The position numbers were made by a program, and so were the translations under genes. A stretch of 64,000 nucleotides of DNA from Cephalopachus bancanus. Taxonomy: Eukaryota; Chordata; Mammalia; Primates; Tarsiidae. The stretch lies in contig JAPVLO010000153.1 of assembly GCA_027257055.1 (NCBI GenBank), positions 9,920,001 through 9,984,000 of the forward strand, given 5' to 3'. Every line of letters begins with the position of its first letter. The stretch's first letter is position 1. Positions 1 to 12,938 of the stretch are shown here, piece after piece. The notes beneath the pieces are model-generated. The model was not told the origin of the DNA. It was given only the letters and a program-made list of their open reading frames with translations, and searched no databases.

Positions 1-3000
1 TGATCCTGAAGAAGAACATGATTACTCAGTGCTTCTTCTGGATACATTTATCTCTATCAGAAAGCAGAGGACATTGAAGCCTCTTAACTACAATAACAAA
101 TTCTGGAATCTCAGGGTCCTCCAGCACTGGCAGCATTTAGCCACCTGCAAAGTCTTCAGCTGCTCATCTATTCACCTGGGTACACAAAAATTGCAAGCAC
201 ATCTCTCTCCCTGCCTACCTCATCTCAAGGCTTCTCAATTCTAGAATCTTGATAACCAGATAATATCCCAGAAGAACCTGAGCCCAGAACCTACCTTGCC
301 TTAAAAAAAGAACAATCAAGCTTAAAATATTCTTTCAGAAAAATTAAACAATTCTTTTTCAGAAGGAAGGAGTTTACCTTTTTTTCTTTTTTTTTAAGTC
401 AAGTACAGTGTCTTTTCTTTACCAGATCTCTATAATGACAGCTTTGGTCATGTCCACCTCAAGTCTGGGACCAACCCCTGGGAGAAGAATTGGAGGTCTC
501 AGGAAATGGCACCAAATGGTAAGGTCAGAGAACTAGCAGGCACCTGGAAGGAAAAAAGGGAGCACACAGTTGCAGTAAAAGCAGCTCCTTATCAGTGGTG
601 TTCACTCTCCTCAAACAAGGAATTCCGTGTTTTCCCGAGAAGGTCAGTTAGCCCTGAAATACACCCAGAGTAGCTGTATGTTCACTGGGAGACCCCCATT
701 GGCATTGCAGGCTGTAAATTATGGTCATTCCTAAGAGGTAACAAGAGAGGTTCTGTCAGCTGTGCAATTACTTTGTTTTGGCAGGACACTTTGGAGTCAA
801 GAAAACATTGGCTGGAGTTCAAGGCCAAGATTTTGGATCAGCTGCCACCATAATTTTTCAGAAATGTGATGACCGTTCCTCAAGAAATAGTTTCCTAAGT
901 AGGCTGCAGGAATGTCTCCTGTACATGCTCGAAAGGGATTTAAAGAATGAAGCCCTTGGGGACCTACCAGTGCAGCTGAGTTACCACTGGCTTTTCAAAC
1001 AAGAAGTGAGAAGTCCGGGTTGCTTCAGGAATCCTCTTCACCAAATGAAGGAATTAGAGAATGGCTTTCAATGAGATCGGACATATCTGAACTCTGTGTC
1101 TTCTACACAATATAGGAGCACACTAATATAAAATCTGCCTAGGTTACTTAGATAGAGTTTCTCTTTTCTTCATTACAAGTTCTGTGCTGAACTAAATAGT
1201 GTAAGCTTCCTTCAGTGCCAGGATTCTGTCTGGATGTCATGAAGAAGACAGTCATGTTAGTGTCTAAATGACCCCCCAACCCTCCAGAGGGCCACTCAAG
1301 TCCTGGATGCTCTCATTTTCCCTCTTCTACCTATTGCCAGTCCTTTATTTGTATATCAGAAAGCATCACTCATGCTTTAAAAATTCAGAGGATCATTGCA
1401 ATCTGAATACCCAAGTCTATGGCTTGGCATGTACATTCTCTACCCTTTTTTATTTAGCATAACATTGCCCTTAGACAAACACTCTATCATTAACATTTTA
1501 TGATGTGGCTGTCAATACCACACATTTGCAATGTATCTGAGTTCCTGAGATGGAAAGGAAGATGAAGTTTGGGTGGTGGGAGATTGGGTGTGAAGGAGAG
1601 AGTGCATTAAGTCAGAAATACCGTCATGGAAGCATGGATGTGAGAGAGAAAAGCGTCAGTGCTCTGAGGGCAGCAAGTGGGTCATGCGATAATATCCTGA
1701 AAAGATAAGACAAGCCATGAATGTATTATCAATTATTAAACTCATTTTATAATTTTATAGGAATAAAATTAAGAACACTGTTTGCTCCATAGGAGATTTT
1801 TAAAAGATAGCAGCTGGCCTCTCTGAAGGTTTATATAGTTAACACAAATGGTTTTCAAACTGGATCCTGGTGCTGAATTCTTCCTTCTGTTTAGGAAAGT
1901 ATATTCATTACTCTTAGAGAGGCTTGTAAAAATCTCTCTGCTTTAATATGAATGTGCTTATATGGGTTCTACATTACAAATACAATATTTAAAATGTCAT
2001 AAGAGATCATATCATGCAAATGGATATGAACTGAAGTCTTCCTACTGTGTCTCAGTTTTTGGAAGGCCTTCTATGTTTCAACTGTTTTAAAGTAATTTTC
2101 ATTTTCTAATTTTTTTGTCACGTTTCAACTTTACCAAGCATACTATGAATGGCTATGAGGTGTGGAGCGGGGAGTGAAGGGAAGTAAATTTAGGAGGAGA
2201 TGAGAGGTCTGGAGATTCAACAGCAGAGTTCCCAATTGTCAGAGTTTAATGATTCCCTTTTGTGTCATCCTTGCCTTCCCAGTCATCCCCTAAGTTGTAA
2301 TGCACACATAAACTTCACTGAAAAATTGCAGGTGTCTGGTAAGACAACTATTTGTAACCATCAGCTGAGGTCATGAAAGCATTTTCGTATTTTAAGGATT
2401 TCTGGTACAGGAATCAAAATCTGTGATCTCTTTGAAGACCTTCAGAACAGAACTTTCTCCAGGGCCATTATGAAGCTGGGAAGTTCATCCAAAAATTCAA
2501 GGTTCTTTCTAGGGTCAGAGATGTTCTTCATTCTCTAGCATTTTTTTAAAAGCACCAGATAGAATGTTGAGGCTCTAGGCGCTAGTCCTGAATGGGTTGT
2601 TTTTCAGTGGTGAGACTTTGAACAGATTCCTTAATGTCTCAGAACATCCTTATTTGTCAAATATGACAAATATCCTTATTTGTCAAATATCCTTATTTGT
2701 CAAAGAGAAGTGTCATTGATGGGTTAAGTTCTAGGTTCAACTAGCAGGAATATAGTGGCAGTGGTATGCTGGTAAGTACCTCACAACCAGGACTAAGAGG
2801 AATGTGCCATGATTCATGGCATTTGTAGATTTCTGTGGTGTAAATACTTGTATCATGGCTGGTTTCAAGACACCAACATGATATCATTGAGTGTGGAATT
2901 GAGAAGAGATGCATAAGCACCTACCATTACATAGGATTTTCATCTAGGTACTAGTAAGATATAGTAAAAATAATTCGGAAGTGTTATTTTAAATATTTAT

Positions 3001-4352
3001 TAAGTTTGTTTTTCATAAAATTATTTTAATTATAATTTTATGCACTTTTGCTTTTAAAGAATGGATTGTTTACCAACTGGGTCACAAAATTCCTGAAAGT
3101 TTAATCATTTGTTCTCACAATCCAGCAAGAGCCAGCTCCAGCACACCACCAAGTGGATTTGGTTTCTTTTATATGATAGAGGAGAACAAGAGAACGTTAA
3201 TTAATTCTTAAATAAAATCTAAGAATAGTTCGAGCCAAGGCTTACTTGAATGAAAAGACAGGATCTTGAGTGGGTGGAAATGAGAATAAGATGCAAAAAA
3301 GCATACAAACTGATATGCCGGGACTTGAAGTTAGAGGCTTTCTTTTTTTTTTCTCTTAAGTCAAAACAGTTACGTTTAGAAAAGACTTAAAGTAAGAAAA
3401 AAATGTTTCAGTGTCATAGTTTGGAAAGATCCACTAAGTAAAAGTCTCACATTATCATCATTGATATTGTGAGTAGTAATCTGTTTCACCATAGAAGCTG
3501 CTTGTAAGTGTAGCTAAAAGTTCAATATTGGGGCCTGGTTTTGAGAAACAGCTCTGAAAATCTTTCAAGGAAAGAGCAGTGGTCTGAGATGTTTGTTTTG
3601 CCAGCGGTTTTGGTTTGAGGATGACTTGTTAATCACCCAACTATAGTCGGAATGTGAGAGATCTTTCAAAGGAGGACAGAGATATACTATTAGGAACCTG
3701 GGCTGAGACACAGGTTTTGTGTGGCCCTTGAAAGAATCAGCCAGCAGAGCTTTACTGAACAGATAGCTCTAAGTTGCAGAGATACAAAACAAGGGGAAAG
3801 CTGATCCTGGTGCCCAGAAGACAAAATATATTCTTAAGTTACAAGGAATCAACAAGAGAACATGGTGTGATTCCATCGGAGAACACCAGACTAAAGCAAT
3901 ATTTCTAGACTTGTGGATTTAATAAATTTCAACCATGCCAATTTTTTTTTAATTTGCCAAACTTTTATTTTGTCACTTAAAAATATTAAAGGAAAAACTC
4001 ACTACCACTACCTTTTTTAAATGTAAAAATACATTTTACAACTCATTCCCAAATTATAAAGTTATATCAGAAAAAGCTTAAAATATTTTCCTAAATATTG
4101 ATGTCTAATATTTGATATTTAAATATTGCATCAGTTTATGTTATGATCATTTCCCTATATCACTCTAACTTTTCTTATTTCAAGCATAGACTGGTAAAAC
4201 TCCCTGAATGCCAGTCTACAGATGGGTATTTAGGAACCCCCGAACTGCAATCTAACTAAATTCTACTGTAAATGCACTCTTCCTTATCTTCAAGATTGAT
4301 GTATGATAGGGCAGTGGATGACAGAGGATTAAAGGTGGCGGGACCTTGAGAG
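1..4352. other. Intergenic or distal downstream sequence, no gene seen
   Basis: The longest open frame is 98 codons (778-1074, plus) and has no recognisable domain. Composition is AT-rich and ordinary for mammalian intergenic DNA. I see no Alu here. The only internal structure I can point to is the short tandem repeat at 2645-2705. Confidence 0.6.
2645..2705. repeat. Short tandem repeat of a 17-bp unit
   Basis: The unit ATCCTTATTTGTCAAAT occurs about three times in a row, with a variant stretch ATGACAAAT between the first two copies. The unit contains ATTTGTCAAAT, which is nearly self-complementary. It looks like local slippage duplication. Confidence 0.8.
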
Positions 4353-4906
4353 CAGCAGTCCTCAACCTCTTTGGCATCAGGGACCACTTTCATGGAAGAC
4401 AGTTTGTCCACAGACAGGGCTGGGGGTAACTTTGGAATGATTCATGCACATTACATTTATTATGCACCTTATTTCTATTATTATTACATTGTAATGCATA
4501 ATGAAATAATTATACAAGTCACCAAAATGTAGAATCAGTGGGAGACCTGAGCTTGTTTTCCTACAACAAGGCGGTTCCATCTAGGAATAATGGGAGACAG
4601 CACCAGCATCCCCACCTCAGCTCCACCTCAGATCATCAGGCATTAAATCCTCATAAGGAATATGCAACCTAGATCCCTTGCATGCACAGTTCACATTAGG
4701 GTTCACACTCCTATAAGAATCTAATGCTGCCACTGATCTGACAAAAGGTGGAGCTCAGGCAATAATGCGAGCAATGGGGAGCAGCTGTAAATACAGATAA
4801 AGCTTCGCTCGCTCACCCACCACTCACCCGGTTCCTAACAGACCATGGAACCTGGTCCATAGTCCAAGGCTTGGTACCAGTTCATAGTCCAGGGATTGTG
4901 CAAGGG
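4353..4906. mobile_element. hAT-like nonautonomous DNA transposon
   Basis: The block begins CAGCAGTCCTCAACC and ends in a diverged inverted form (CCAGGGATTGTGCAAGG). This matches a common mammalian DNA transposon whose termini read CAGNGGTCCCCAACC. Internal landmarks are GAAGACAGTTTGTCCAC, ATTATACAAGTCACC and GCTTCGCTCGCTCACCC. The flanking octamers CTTGAGAG and CACTAGAG resemble a decayed 8-bp target duplication, the size expected for hAT elements. I recognise the consensus but do not trust my memory of its Repbase name. Confidence 0.75.
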
Positions 4907-4989
4907 CACTAGAGGGTTCTCCAGGCATGTTTAGGACATGCACAATGTCCCCAGCTGTGATGCTGTGTATATCAGAGTTGGGGAGCACC

Positions 4990-5145
4990 TGAACTCTGGA
5001 GCCAGATTCCTGGCTATCATGCTCAGGCTCTGCCATTTCCTGTCTGAGTGACCAGGGCAAGTTGTTTAACTACTCTTTGTCTCAGAGATGACCACACTGG
5101 CTGCCTCATGAGGATGTGGTGAGGATTGTGTGAGACATAGGGCTT
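4990..5145 (+). repeat. MIR SINE fragment
   Basis: It carries the MIR landmarks in order: CTCTGGAGCCAGA, CTCTGCCATTTCC, a TGAGTGACCAGGGCAAGTT core and GTGGTGAGGATT. Divergence is high, as expected for this old mammalian SINE. A further fragment with CCTCATCTGTGGAATGGGG follows at about 5235-5265. Confidence 0.8.
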
Positions 5146-5399
5146 GGACAGTCCACACATGGAGAGTCCATGCCACACACATGAGCTCTCACCATTGCTC
5201 CAGCCAGGAGACTCACACCCACAACCTTGGGTAGGCCTCGGTGTCCTCATCTGTGGAATGGGGGTAAAAAATCAGAAATATGTACTTGCTCTGAGGTCAC
5301 ACACTAAAAAGGATCCAGGGCCTCGGTTATGGGCCAGTCTTGAAACCAGGGATCAAAGAACTTGAGGCACTAAGTAGGTAAGGTTTACCTAGTGAATAC

Positions 5400-5590
5400 A
5401 TTAATGATTCCCACTGATTGAGTTTCTGGTGCATACGATTCACCACTTGAAACCCCTACAAGGAGTTATCATCCTCCTGGTTACACAAAGGAAGAAACTG
5501 AGGCTCAGAAAGACCTTGTAGTTTATGGAGGCAATGCAACTAGCAAATAGAAAAACAAGGATTTAAGCTCTAGTGTTCTTCCTGTGGGAC
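5400..5590 (+). repeat. MIR3/L2-type relic
   Basis: It contains an AAACTGAGGCTCAGAAAG motif followed by decayed text resembling the usual 'lost from accession' tail of MIR3 and L2 3' ends (GCAACTAGCAAATAG, GATTTAAGCTC). Only the general pattern supports this call. Confidence 0.55.
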
Positions 5591-6238
5591 CTCTAGAGCC
5601 TTCCACTTAAGAAGAACCCAGTTTAAACAAAATCTGATCTCACAACACAGAAATTTTGTGGAGTAAGTATTAGCATTACGAAAACATTGTGGAGTTTCTT
5701 TAAGTAATAATTCCCCTGGTGCTGAGAGTATTTTGGTTTTCGTTATCACTTAATACTTGGTGAAGAAGCTAAAGAGAGAAAGAGAGACAAATACATGGTG
5801 TCAGAGAATTCTTTGAAGACCAGCAGCTTAGAAGTTATGATGTTAAGAGGATAAATAAGATGGCAATAGGAGAGAGAATTCAAAGCTCGCCAATAAGCTG
5901 TGCAGGCAGGTTTTGCAAAGCCCTTAAATAAGTTAGTGAGAAGAGCTGGAGTAAGAACATCAAGGGTGTAGAAATTACGGCAAATCAGAATGCATTCGCC
6001 CCATCCAAAGGTTTCAAATTCCACTTTTTTCTCAAAACTGGCTGCCCAAACAAAATCATTTGCAGACCACTTACTCATAACCTTAGAGACACAAAATAAG
6101 GTAGAGCTTATTTGAGATTATGGTGAACAGGGAGCCTTACAGAAGTAACAGAATTTAAACTGCAGTTGAAAGATGGGCTTAAATAGAAGGCAAAGGGGTT
6201 TTCAGGAAAGAAGAAGAGTGGAAATAAAAAGTTTCAGG

Positions 6239-6478
6239 TCAACTGGATGCAGTGGCTCATGCCCGTAATCCCAGCACTTTAGGGGCTGAAGTGGAAAGAT
6301 CACTTGAGCCCAAGAGTTCAAAACCAGGCTTAGACAACATAGCTGTGCACCAGTAGTCCCAGCTAATGGGTAGGCTGAGGCAGAGGGATCCCCTGAGCCC
6401 AGGAGGTCGAGGCTGCAGTGAGCCAGAATCATGTCATTGCACTCCAGCCTGGGTAACAGAGTAAAACCCTGTCTCAAA
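6239..6478 (+). mobile_element. Alu SINE
   Basis: This is a sense-oriented Alu, with GCAGTGGCTCATGCCCGTAA at the 5' end, the right-arm GAGCCCAGGAGGTCGAGG and CACTCCAGCCTGGGTAAC. It is internally shortened around the middle A-rich linker. A-rich direct repeats AAATAAAAAGTTTCAGG flank it at 6222-6238 and 6479-6495, a 17-bp target-site duplication. Confidence 0.95.
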
Positions 6479-6754
6479 AAATAAAAAGTTTCAGGCTAAA
6501 AAGTCCAGTGCAGAGAATGTTTCAAGAATGACAAATGAATCAATTTAAGTAAGTCAAATTCAGCACAATTTAACTGAATCAAAGGGCTAGTAAATCAATG
6601 CAACAAGATTAGTGTAAGGATGTAGAAACAGGCATAGAATTTGGAATCTAACTGTGGGGAATGGGAGTCATTAAAGGTTATTGAGCAAGAGTATTTTAGG
6701 AAGCTGAGATGCAGTCATGTAAAACTGAGTGAAAGAGTCTATAATACTGAGTGA

Positions 6755-7040
6755 CCTCTCACAAAAACAAAGGTCCAAGTATCACATGTTCTCACTCATA
6801 TAGTGGACCTTGAACATCCAACCTAATACTATAAGAAAATGACTGACAGTAGTGGGAAACTATGGGGGGGGAAGGGAGAAGGGATTAACAGTAGCAAATA
6901 TCTGTCTGGGGATGGGGAAACACCTCTTATCAACAGGGTGCCTGAATGAAACGTATTTGTATACCTAACCCTTAACTGTACCCCACAACATCATAATAAA
7001 AAATATTGATTATTAAAAAAAAGAAAGAAAAAAAAGAAGT
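6755..7040 (+). mobile_element. L1 3' end
   Basis: The segment shows the ORF2-end and 3' UTR landmarks of primate L1: ATCACATGTTCTCACTCATA, GACAGTAGTGGGAAACTA, TTTGTATACCTAACCC and TACCCCACA, ending in an A-rich tail. It is heavily 5' truncated. I could not find a clean target duplication. Confidence 0.85.
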
Positions 7041-7117
7041 AAGATGAGTTGGGAGGCTGCTGCCTCTTATTTTGGTGTACAATGATGAAAACCTTGCTTA
7101 GTGGCAGTGAAAATGGA

Positions 7118-7209
7118 AAGGAACATCATCAAGGGTACCTGCATAATCAACGTTTGTATACCTAACCCTGAATTGTACCCCACATCTTTAAAATTAAAAA
7201 AGAAAGAAA
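7118..7209 (+). mobile_element. Ultra-short 5'-truncated L1 insertion
   Basis: Only the last ~90 bases of an L1 are present (ATCATCAAGGGTACCTGCAT, then GTATACCTAACCCTGAATTG, then CCCCACATCTTTAAAATT and an AAAG-rich tail). The 9-mer GAAAATGGA flanks it at 7109-7117 and 7210-7218, indicating a real retrotransposition event rather than a fragment left by deletion. Confidence 0.8.
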
Positions 7210-7329
7210 GAAAATGGAGAGGGAGAGAGAAACAGGAGTCTGACTGAAGGTGGAAGGTGACAAAAAGGAACAAGGCCTCTTTGAAAATGGCCACTATCTA
7301 CTGGATTAAGCAATTTCATGTCTCCATGT

Positions 7330-7556
7330 TTTCAGCCAGCAGCCTGACTCCAAACCTCAGCTATGCCACTTGGTAGCAGTGAGACCTAGGGCAAGTTATT
7401 TAACCTCTCTGTGCCTTCCTTCGCACATTTCTAAGGTGAGGAGGACACCCATAGTCCTACTTCATAGGAGTGTTGTGAGAGTTAAATAAATGCACTCATC
7501 TGAGATGCTTAACCCAGCCTTGGCATGGGGAAAGCTCTCAACAAATAGCTAACATC
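7330..7556 (+). repeat. MIR SINE
   Basis: This is a long MIR copy with the core GGGCAAGTTATTTAACCTCT, then GTGCCTTCC, GTTGTGAGAGTTAAATAAATG, CTTGGCATGGGGAAAGCTC and CAACAAATAGCTAACATC. Confidence 0.9.
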
Positions 7557-8479
7557 ACAGAATTGAGAATGCCACGCACTCTGCTCATTCTGCGTTTTCC
7601 TTCAGAATAAAATGCTGAGAATAGTCATAAAGTAGCTTATAGTTAAGAGTGCAGGTGGCAAGTGCTATTTAGATTCAGTCTCTTGCTAGATGCTTGCCTG
7701 AAAGCATAAGACACCTTTGATACTACCTAAAACCTTCTCGCTAGGAGGACCCCAGTCTCTTCCTGCACAGCTGGTTCTTCTCAAGCATTCCACAGGGCAG
7801 GTGGTACACAAGGTACATAGCCAGGACCACTGGGTCAGGGATGGAAAGGATGACACGGCCTGGAATAAGCCTCTGCTTTATCCCACCTCATTCTGAACTG
7901 CCAGAGGCCCTTCTGGAAGAGCAGATGTCATCTCTACACTGGACAGTCATCTCTATGGCTGCCAGACCTGGGAGGAGAAGGCCTTTATGAGCACCAGAAA
8001 CCTCAAGGCCTATGATCCAGAAAGGTCACTTTGGCACAGCATCATCCACCAGCCTATGACACCTGGTCTCCCCTGGCCCATTGGAATAGCCATGAAATAA
8101 GAATCTCCTTTGTCTATACTGGGATATTCCCCACCGACTAACACCCTTAATGAGGTGCTGCTGTTGCAATTGGGACAAAATGCCAGCCTTCTCAGGGAAG
8201 CCCTGGGGCTGAAGGCAATCGCTGGTAGAAAGCTGTTCTCTAGGACGCATGAGTCTTCTGTGTTATGGGGAGCAGGTACTGCCCAAACCAATCCCAGCTG
8301 TTAGGGATGAATTCCAGCAAGTGATCTTTAGGGCCGTCTCAGCTGGGGGAGAAAGCAAGAAGGTGGTGGAAGGCAGGTACACCAGGTGTGGTCCCCAGTC
8401 CAGTGTTGGTGACCCCCTCATCTCTATATCGCCCACCTTCTCTTCCTCTTCCAATCAGTAACTCTTCTTGTTTGTTCAC

Positions 8480-8752
8480 TCGATGCTAGACCCTGTATGC
8501 CAACTGTTGTACTGCACTGTACTATTGTAATTTTCAAGGTACTGTACTGTAAGATTTAAAATTTTTATTTTTGTGTGTTTGTTTTTTATGTATTGTGTGA
8601 AAAGTATTATAAATCCATTACCATACAGTACTATATAGCCAATTGTGTTAGTTGGGTACCTAGGCTAACTTTGTTGGACTTACAAACAAATTGGACTTAA
8701 TGAACACACTCTCGGAATGGAACCTGTTTGTATGCAGGGGACTCACTATAAT
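8480..8752. mobile_element. Tigger/pogo-type DNA transposon relic
   Basis: The text GTACTGTACTGTAAGATT, AAAGTATTATAAATCCATTA, TAGTTGGGTACCTAGGCTAA and the terminal GTATGCAGGGGACTCACTAT follows a Tigger-family MITE consensus, whose ends normally read GTAGGGGACT near the TIR. It is non-coding and diverged. The exact subfamily is not assigned. Confidence 0.7.
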
Positions 8753-11700
8753 GATATTTTATTTTTACAAAATTTAAATTGTAGAGCACCAAAGAGCTTA
8801 CGCACTCCTGGAAGAAATACATATACTTTTGTAAGCGAGCTGGTCTTTTGCTCTGAAAATGAGTTTTATTTTTAGTGCAAATTATAAAGTCACTCTTAAA
8901 TATATTCTTGTTTTAAAAAAAAAGAGAAGGAAGAAATTTGGGCTGCCTGACTTTCAATAACAGAGACTCCTTTTATCCTGAAGGCCTCAAAAATTACCAA
9001 CTGGGGGTTTTGTTCTCCTTATCCAAGGAGATAAGAGAGTATAATAGTAATTCCATTAAATGTTTCTAGGCAGAATTCTAAGGGTGAAGTCTTCACAGCA
9101 ATCCAGTGAGGCTGGTACTAGTATTATCCTCATTTTCACACAAAGACCAGAACCAGGTTATACACCCCAGGAGTCTGCCTCCAGAATGTCCCCATTTAGG
9201 AAACGGAAGCAATAGAAGTAGCTTGAGGAGAAAATGGCATGGTTAATACAGAACAAATGGCACACCACGCCCTGCCCATCCCAACCATTCGTCTTCCTCC
9301 TCTCCACTCCTCAAGGATTTCAGCAGCTAATGATCATCAGGGCTGCACAAGGCCTGCAAAGGGAATTTTTTTCTTGGCTCTGGTTTGACAACTAATAGAT
9401 GGTTTATTAAATGACTATTATTTTTAAAGACATGTGGCTATTGGCACTGCTCACATTAGTAGTTGTTATTTAAATCAACACCAGAAGCCCATGATTTAGG
9501 GCTAGGCCAGGGCCTTACATCAGGGTGTCTGGAGGCCCTCAGGCTCCTTCAGGGGACATGGCCTCAAGAGCCCATGGTAAGGCACCTTTGGCCATAATGG
9601 GGTGTTTGGGATGCATGAAGTGACATTTGGGGCAGACTAGGGAGGTAGGATGGGGTGGATTCAAGGAGACCATGGTCCTAAAGGAAATATGGGTAAGTCA
9701 CAGTGGGAATACCTGGTTCCTAGAGCAGGTTTTCTGGTTCCCCCCACTTCATTCCTGACACACCCTTTCACACTCTCCCTCTACCCTACCGGAGTCATCA
9801 GAATCTCCTCAAACACAGCCAGTGTGAGTGGTATTTGTGGTATTATCCGGGGACTCATTGGTGGTGGCAGAAGCAGCAGGACCTGGAGAGCGATGCAATC
9901 ACTATGTGTTTATCAGGCTTAAAATAAATCATGAGTAACTTCCCAGGGGTGAAGCAGCTTTTGACAGCCCAGGGGCCTAGTATGCTGGAATCTGGGGAGC
10001 TCTTTAGAGTGACAAACTGACTTAGGATCTCTTTAAAGTGGACAAGGGACATAGTAATATGAGTTGATGAGGTCAACTGTCTATAACTATGCAGCACTCT
10101 CAAACCGTAGAGACTCAAAATGATGATGATTATTCATAAAGATTTCTTCCCTTAATTCCAATTCAAGGTTTACCTTTCACTTTAATAATATATTATTTTC
10201 TTATTTCTGCAGATTTTCCCTTGCTGGGCAGAAATTCTTTAATCCTTTCATGGGTATCATTCAAACATGACAATTCACCAGGTCCACTAATTGATCTCTT
10301 ACTTAAACTAGTCCTAGAAGAACAGAAAGTCCTCAAAGAATATGGATATGTGCAGTGTATGCTGGCTGAATTATAAACAGGAGAAGGTTTCTGTGGGATG
10401 TATTTTTTAATGAGAACACATTGTTATACTCTGAGTATGTGGCATTCTTGCTTAATAGAAACAGTTATAAGAATACATACACATTAATAACCAAACACCA
10501 AATGAAGTTGATATTTTAAATGACCGGTTTGCACGAGAAATAAAATATATTATACAAAACAGGGGTTATATCCACAGTCATTAATTCTCCATTTCTACAC
10601 AAAACAACAATAAATTAAATTACATTATATGCAGATAGTTCTACTTACATTAAAATAATAAACTATATGTAACTTGTTCAGCTTTTTTTACTTTTCTACC
10701 GGACTCATGGTAGGTGTGTTTTATTTGATAGTCCAATATTTAAATTAACAATGAGTGATATGACCCAGAAGACAAGGGCTACGGAATTGATCTGCCACAG
10801 TGTCTATCCCATGTCTTCTCGGTTTCAATTATCCACCATGCACAGGGAACAAAGCTCAGACAGATTCCCAGGACCCAGCACAAAGGTCTGCAAATTCACA
10901 GCACCTCTAGTCTGTTTGAGGGGCACTTCACTGCTGTCCTGTAAGTAAGACATGCCACACTGGAGATTTTCAGATCTTGGAATCGAATAATAAATAGGAC
11001 ATCCTGTTTCAAAATCTGAATTTTTCTCTTTTTTTAGCCATTTCTGCCCAATTACTATACACTATGACAGTTTTAGTCTAGCAAATAAAAAATAATTTGA
11101 TAGTCTGTGTTGTGATTTACACTTAGTAAGTGGGCCCTTTATTCCTTGTGCATAGAAATTTAGGTCTTTAAACATGAAGCAAAGCAATGCAGCATTTTTG
11201 CTAACTCTTAATTCTGCTTATTCAAATGTTGCCCCTAGGAATCATCTCACACCTGATACATCAAAGAGCTATTATAACATATGGATTTTTACTTCTGAGA
11301 CTCAGCTCCCATTGAAACCCTTTCATTATGTTTGAAGTAGTTTAAAACATGAACATTAAAGAGCATCAGCTGGTTTAGAATACTTTGCCTTTGGTATGAA
11401 TTAACATTAGTGGTTAATGAGGAATTTGAACAAACTCCAATCCAGCACCTTTTAAAGTTATTTTAATCCTGCAGTCTAGCTGTGGGGTACGCCTGCAAGA
11501 GACATTTGTGAAATGTGCACACTGAACGCCAAAGCGAGACTTGTTGGAGTATATGTACATCACAGGCTTGAATTGCCCCCGGGAGTGTGCGTGGTCAAGT
11601 TAGCATAAGAGTTCTGATTCAAAGCCAGTTACATTCTTACAACCAGCATCGCATTGCTATTTTTCCTTGAAGTACAGAGGCCTCCTCACAAGTTTCCACC

Positions 11701-12938
11701 TGCATGGCAAAATGCTGACACATCTTTGGAGCCAAGCTGGATGTGGACAGTGGGGAGGGGGAGGAAGGAGCAGCAAAGATAGTGGCAGCTTGCAAAGCTG
11801 CCCTCTTTCATGTCTTTTGGAGGATCAAGTTTCTGTTCTTCTTGCTGGGTACATCCCAAGCTTCTTGCTGAGTCTGGCTGTTGAAGAGGGACTAAATTAT
11901 TGGTTAATTCTTCAGTTCTGAGGACCAACTGCAAAAGAAGTTGGTCCCTCTGAACACCACCATCTCATTCTCTCTACTTCCACACTGTCCCTAAAACATA
12001 TCCATGTCTTTAGACAGTTTCAGTTTTTCCACTGAACAAGAAATTCAGCTCATTACCAGCTTCCTCATGAAGCCCTGAACCACAGGGTGTAACTAAATAA
12101 AATCCATGAAACGTACATAGATCGAGAGGCCTAATTTTGGTTGGCATTTGCCTTTATGTCTGCATCCACTCGGGATCTGAGTATTTTGTGTCCCAAGAAA
12201 CATAGGTACTTTTTCCTTCCAGTTTATAAAAACTCCCTTAATACCAGTGGCATAATATTCTATTTGGTCTCCTAAAGAGACTTCCACAAATAGCCAGTGT
12301 ATACTCACAAGAAGGTAGTGATGCCACTGGAACATACTTTCTGAATCCGTCACTGTCGGTACGAGGTCTATACAATGGCCTTCATTTCACTGTTGACTGC
12401 CTATCTTACACTCCCCCAAAATCAGCCACAGCTAGAAGGAAAGTGGTACGTTTGGGGCAAAGAAAGCGCATATGCCTTGAGAATCAATGATTCTAGAAAC
12501 ATGTGAATATGGAGAAGTGGTGGCATTTCAAAGCAAAAGTCTTCGAATTTAAGGAAGAGGAGCAAAGGTGTTCTCATCCCTTTAAACATGGCTCCTGAAA
12601 TGTTGCTCCCCTTCTTCCATTAAACATAGCTTCTGAAATGTAAAGAACTATCATGAGGCCTGTGGAACTATGTCTGTGGTTTAGGAAAGACAAGTCAATG
12701 GTTCTTCAGAGAAATGTGATGTTTACGGAGGCTTCCTCGTGGAACCTGTGGTCAGTCTGGAAGGAGAGACGGACTCTACAGAAAGTTCTTTCCTAATAGA
12801 AGTTATCACCTGGGGAAAGCTTTTACTTCTGAGTCGTCCCCCACCCCAATACTCCGCCCTAAAAAATCTAAGACAACAGTGACAATAAAACCTATATGTA
12901 TGGAGTGGTGGTGGGGGCAAAAAAACTGGATTATTGTT
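8753..12938. other. Downstream sequence without a recognised gene
   Basis: Open frames are short and show no domain. The block may include distal NPR3 3' UTR on the minus strand (AATAAA at 11138-11143 and 10720-10725) or simply intergenic DNA. I recognise no Alu or L1. A MIR3-like motif lies near 9060-9170. Confidence 0.5.
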
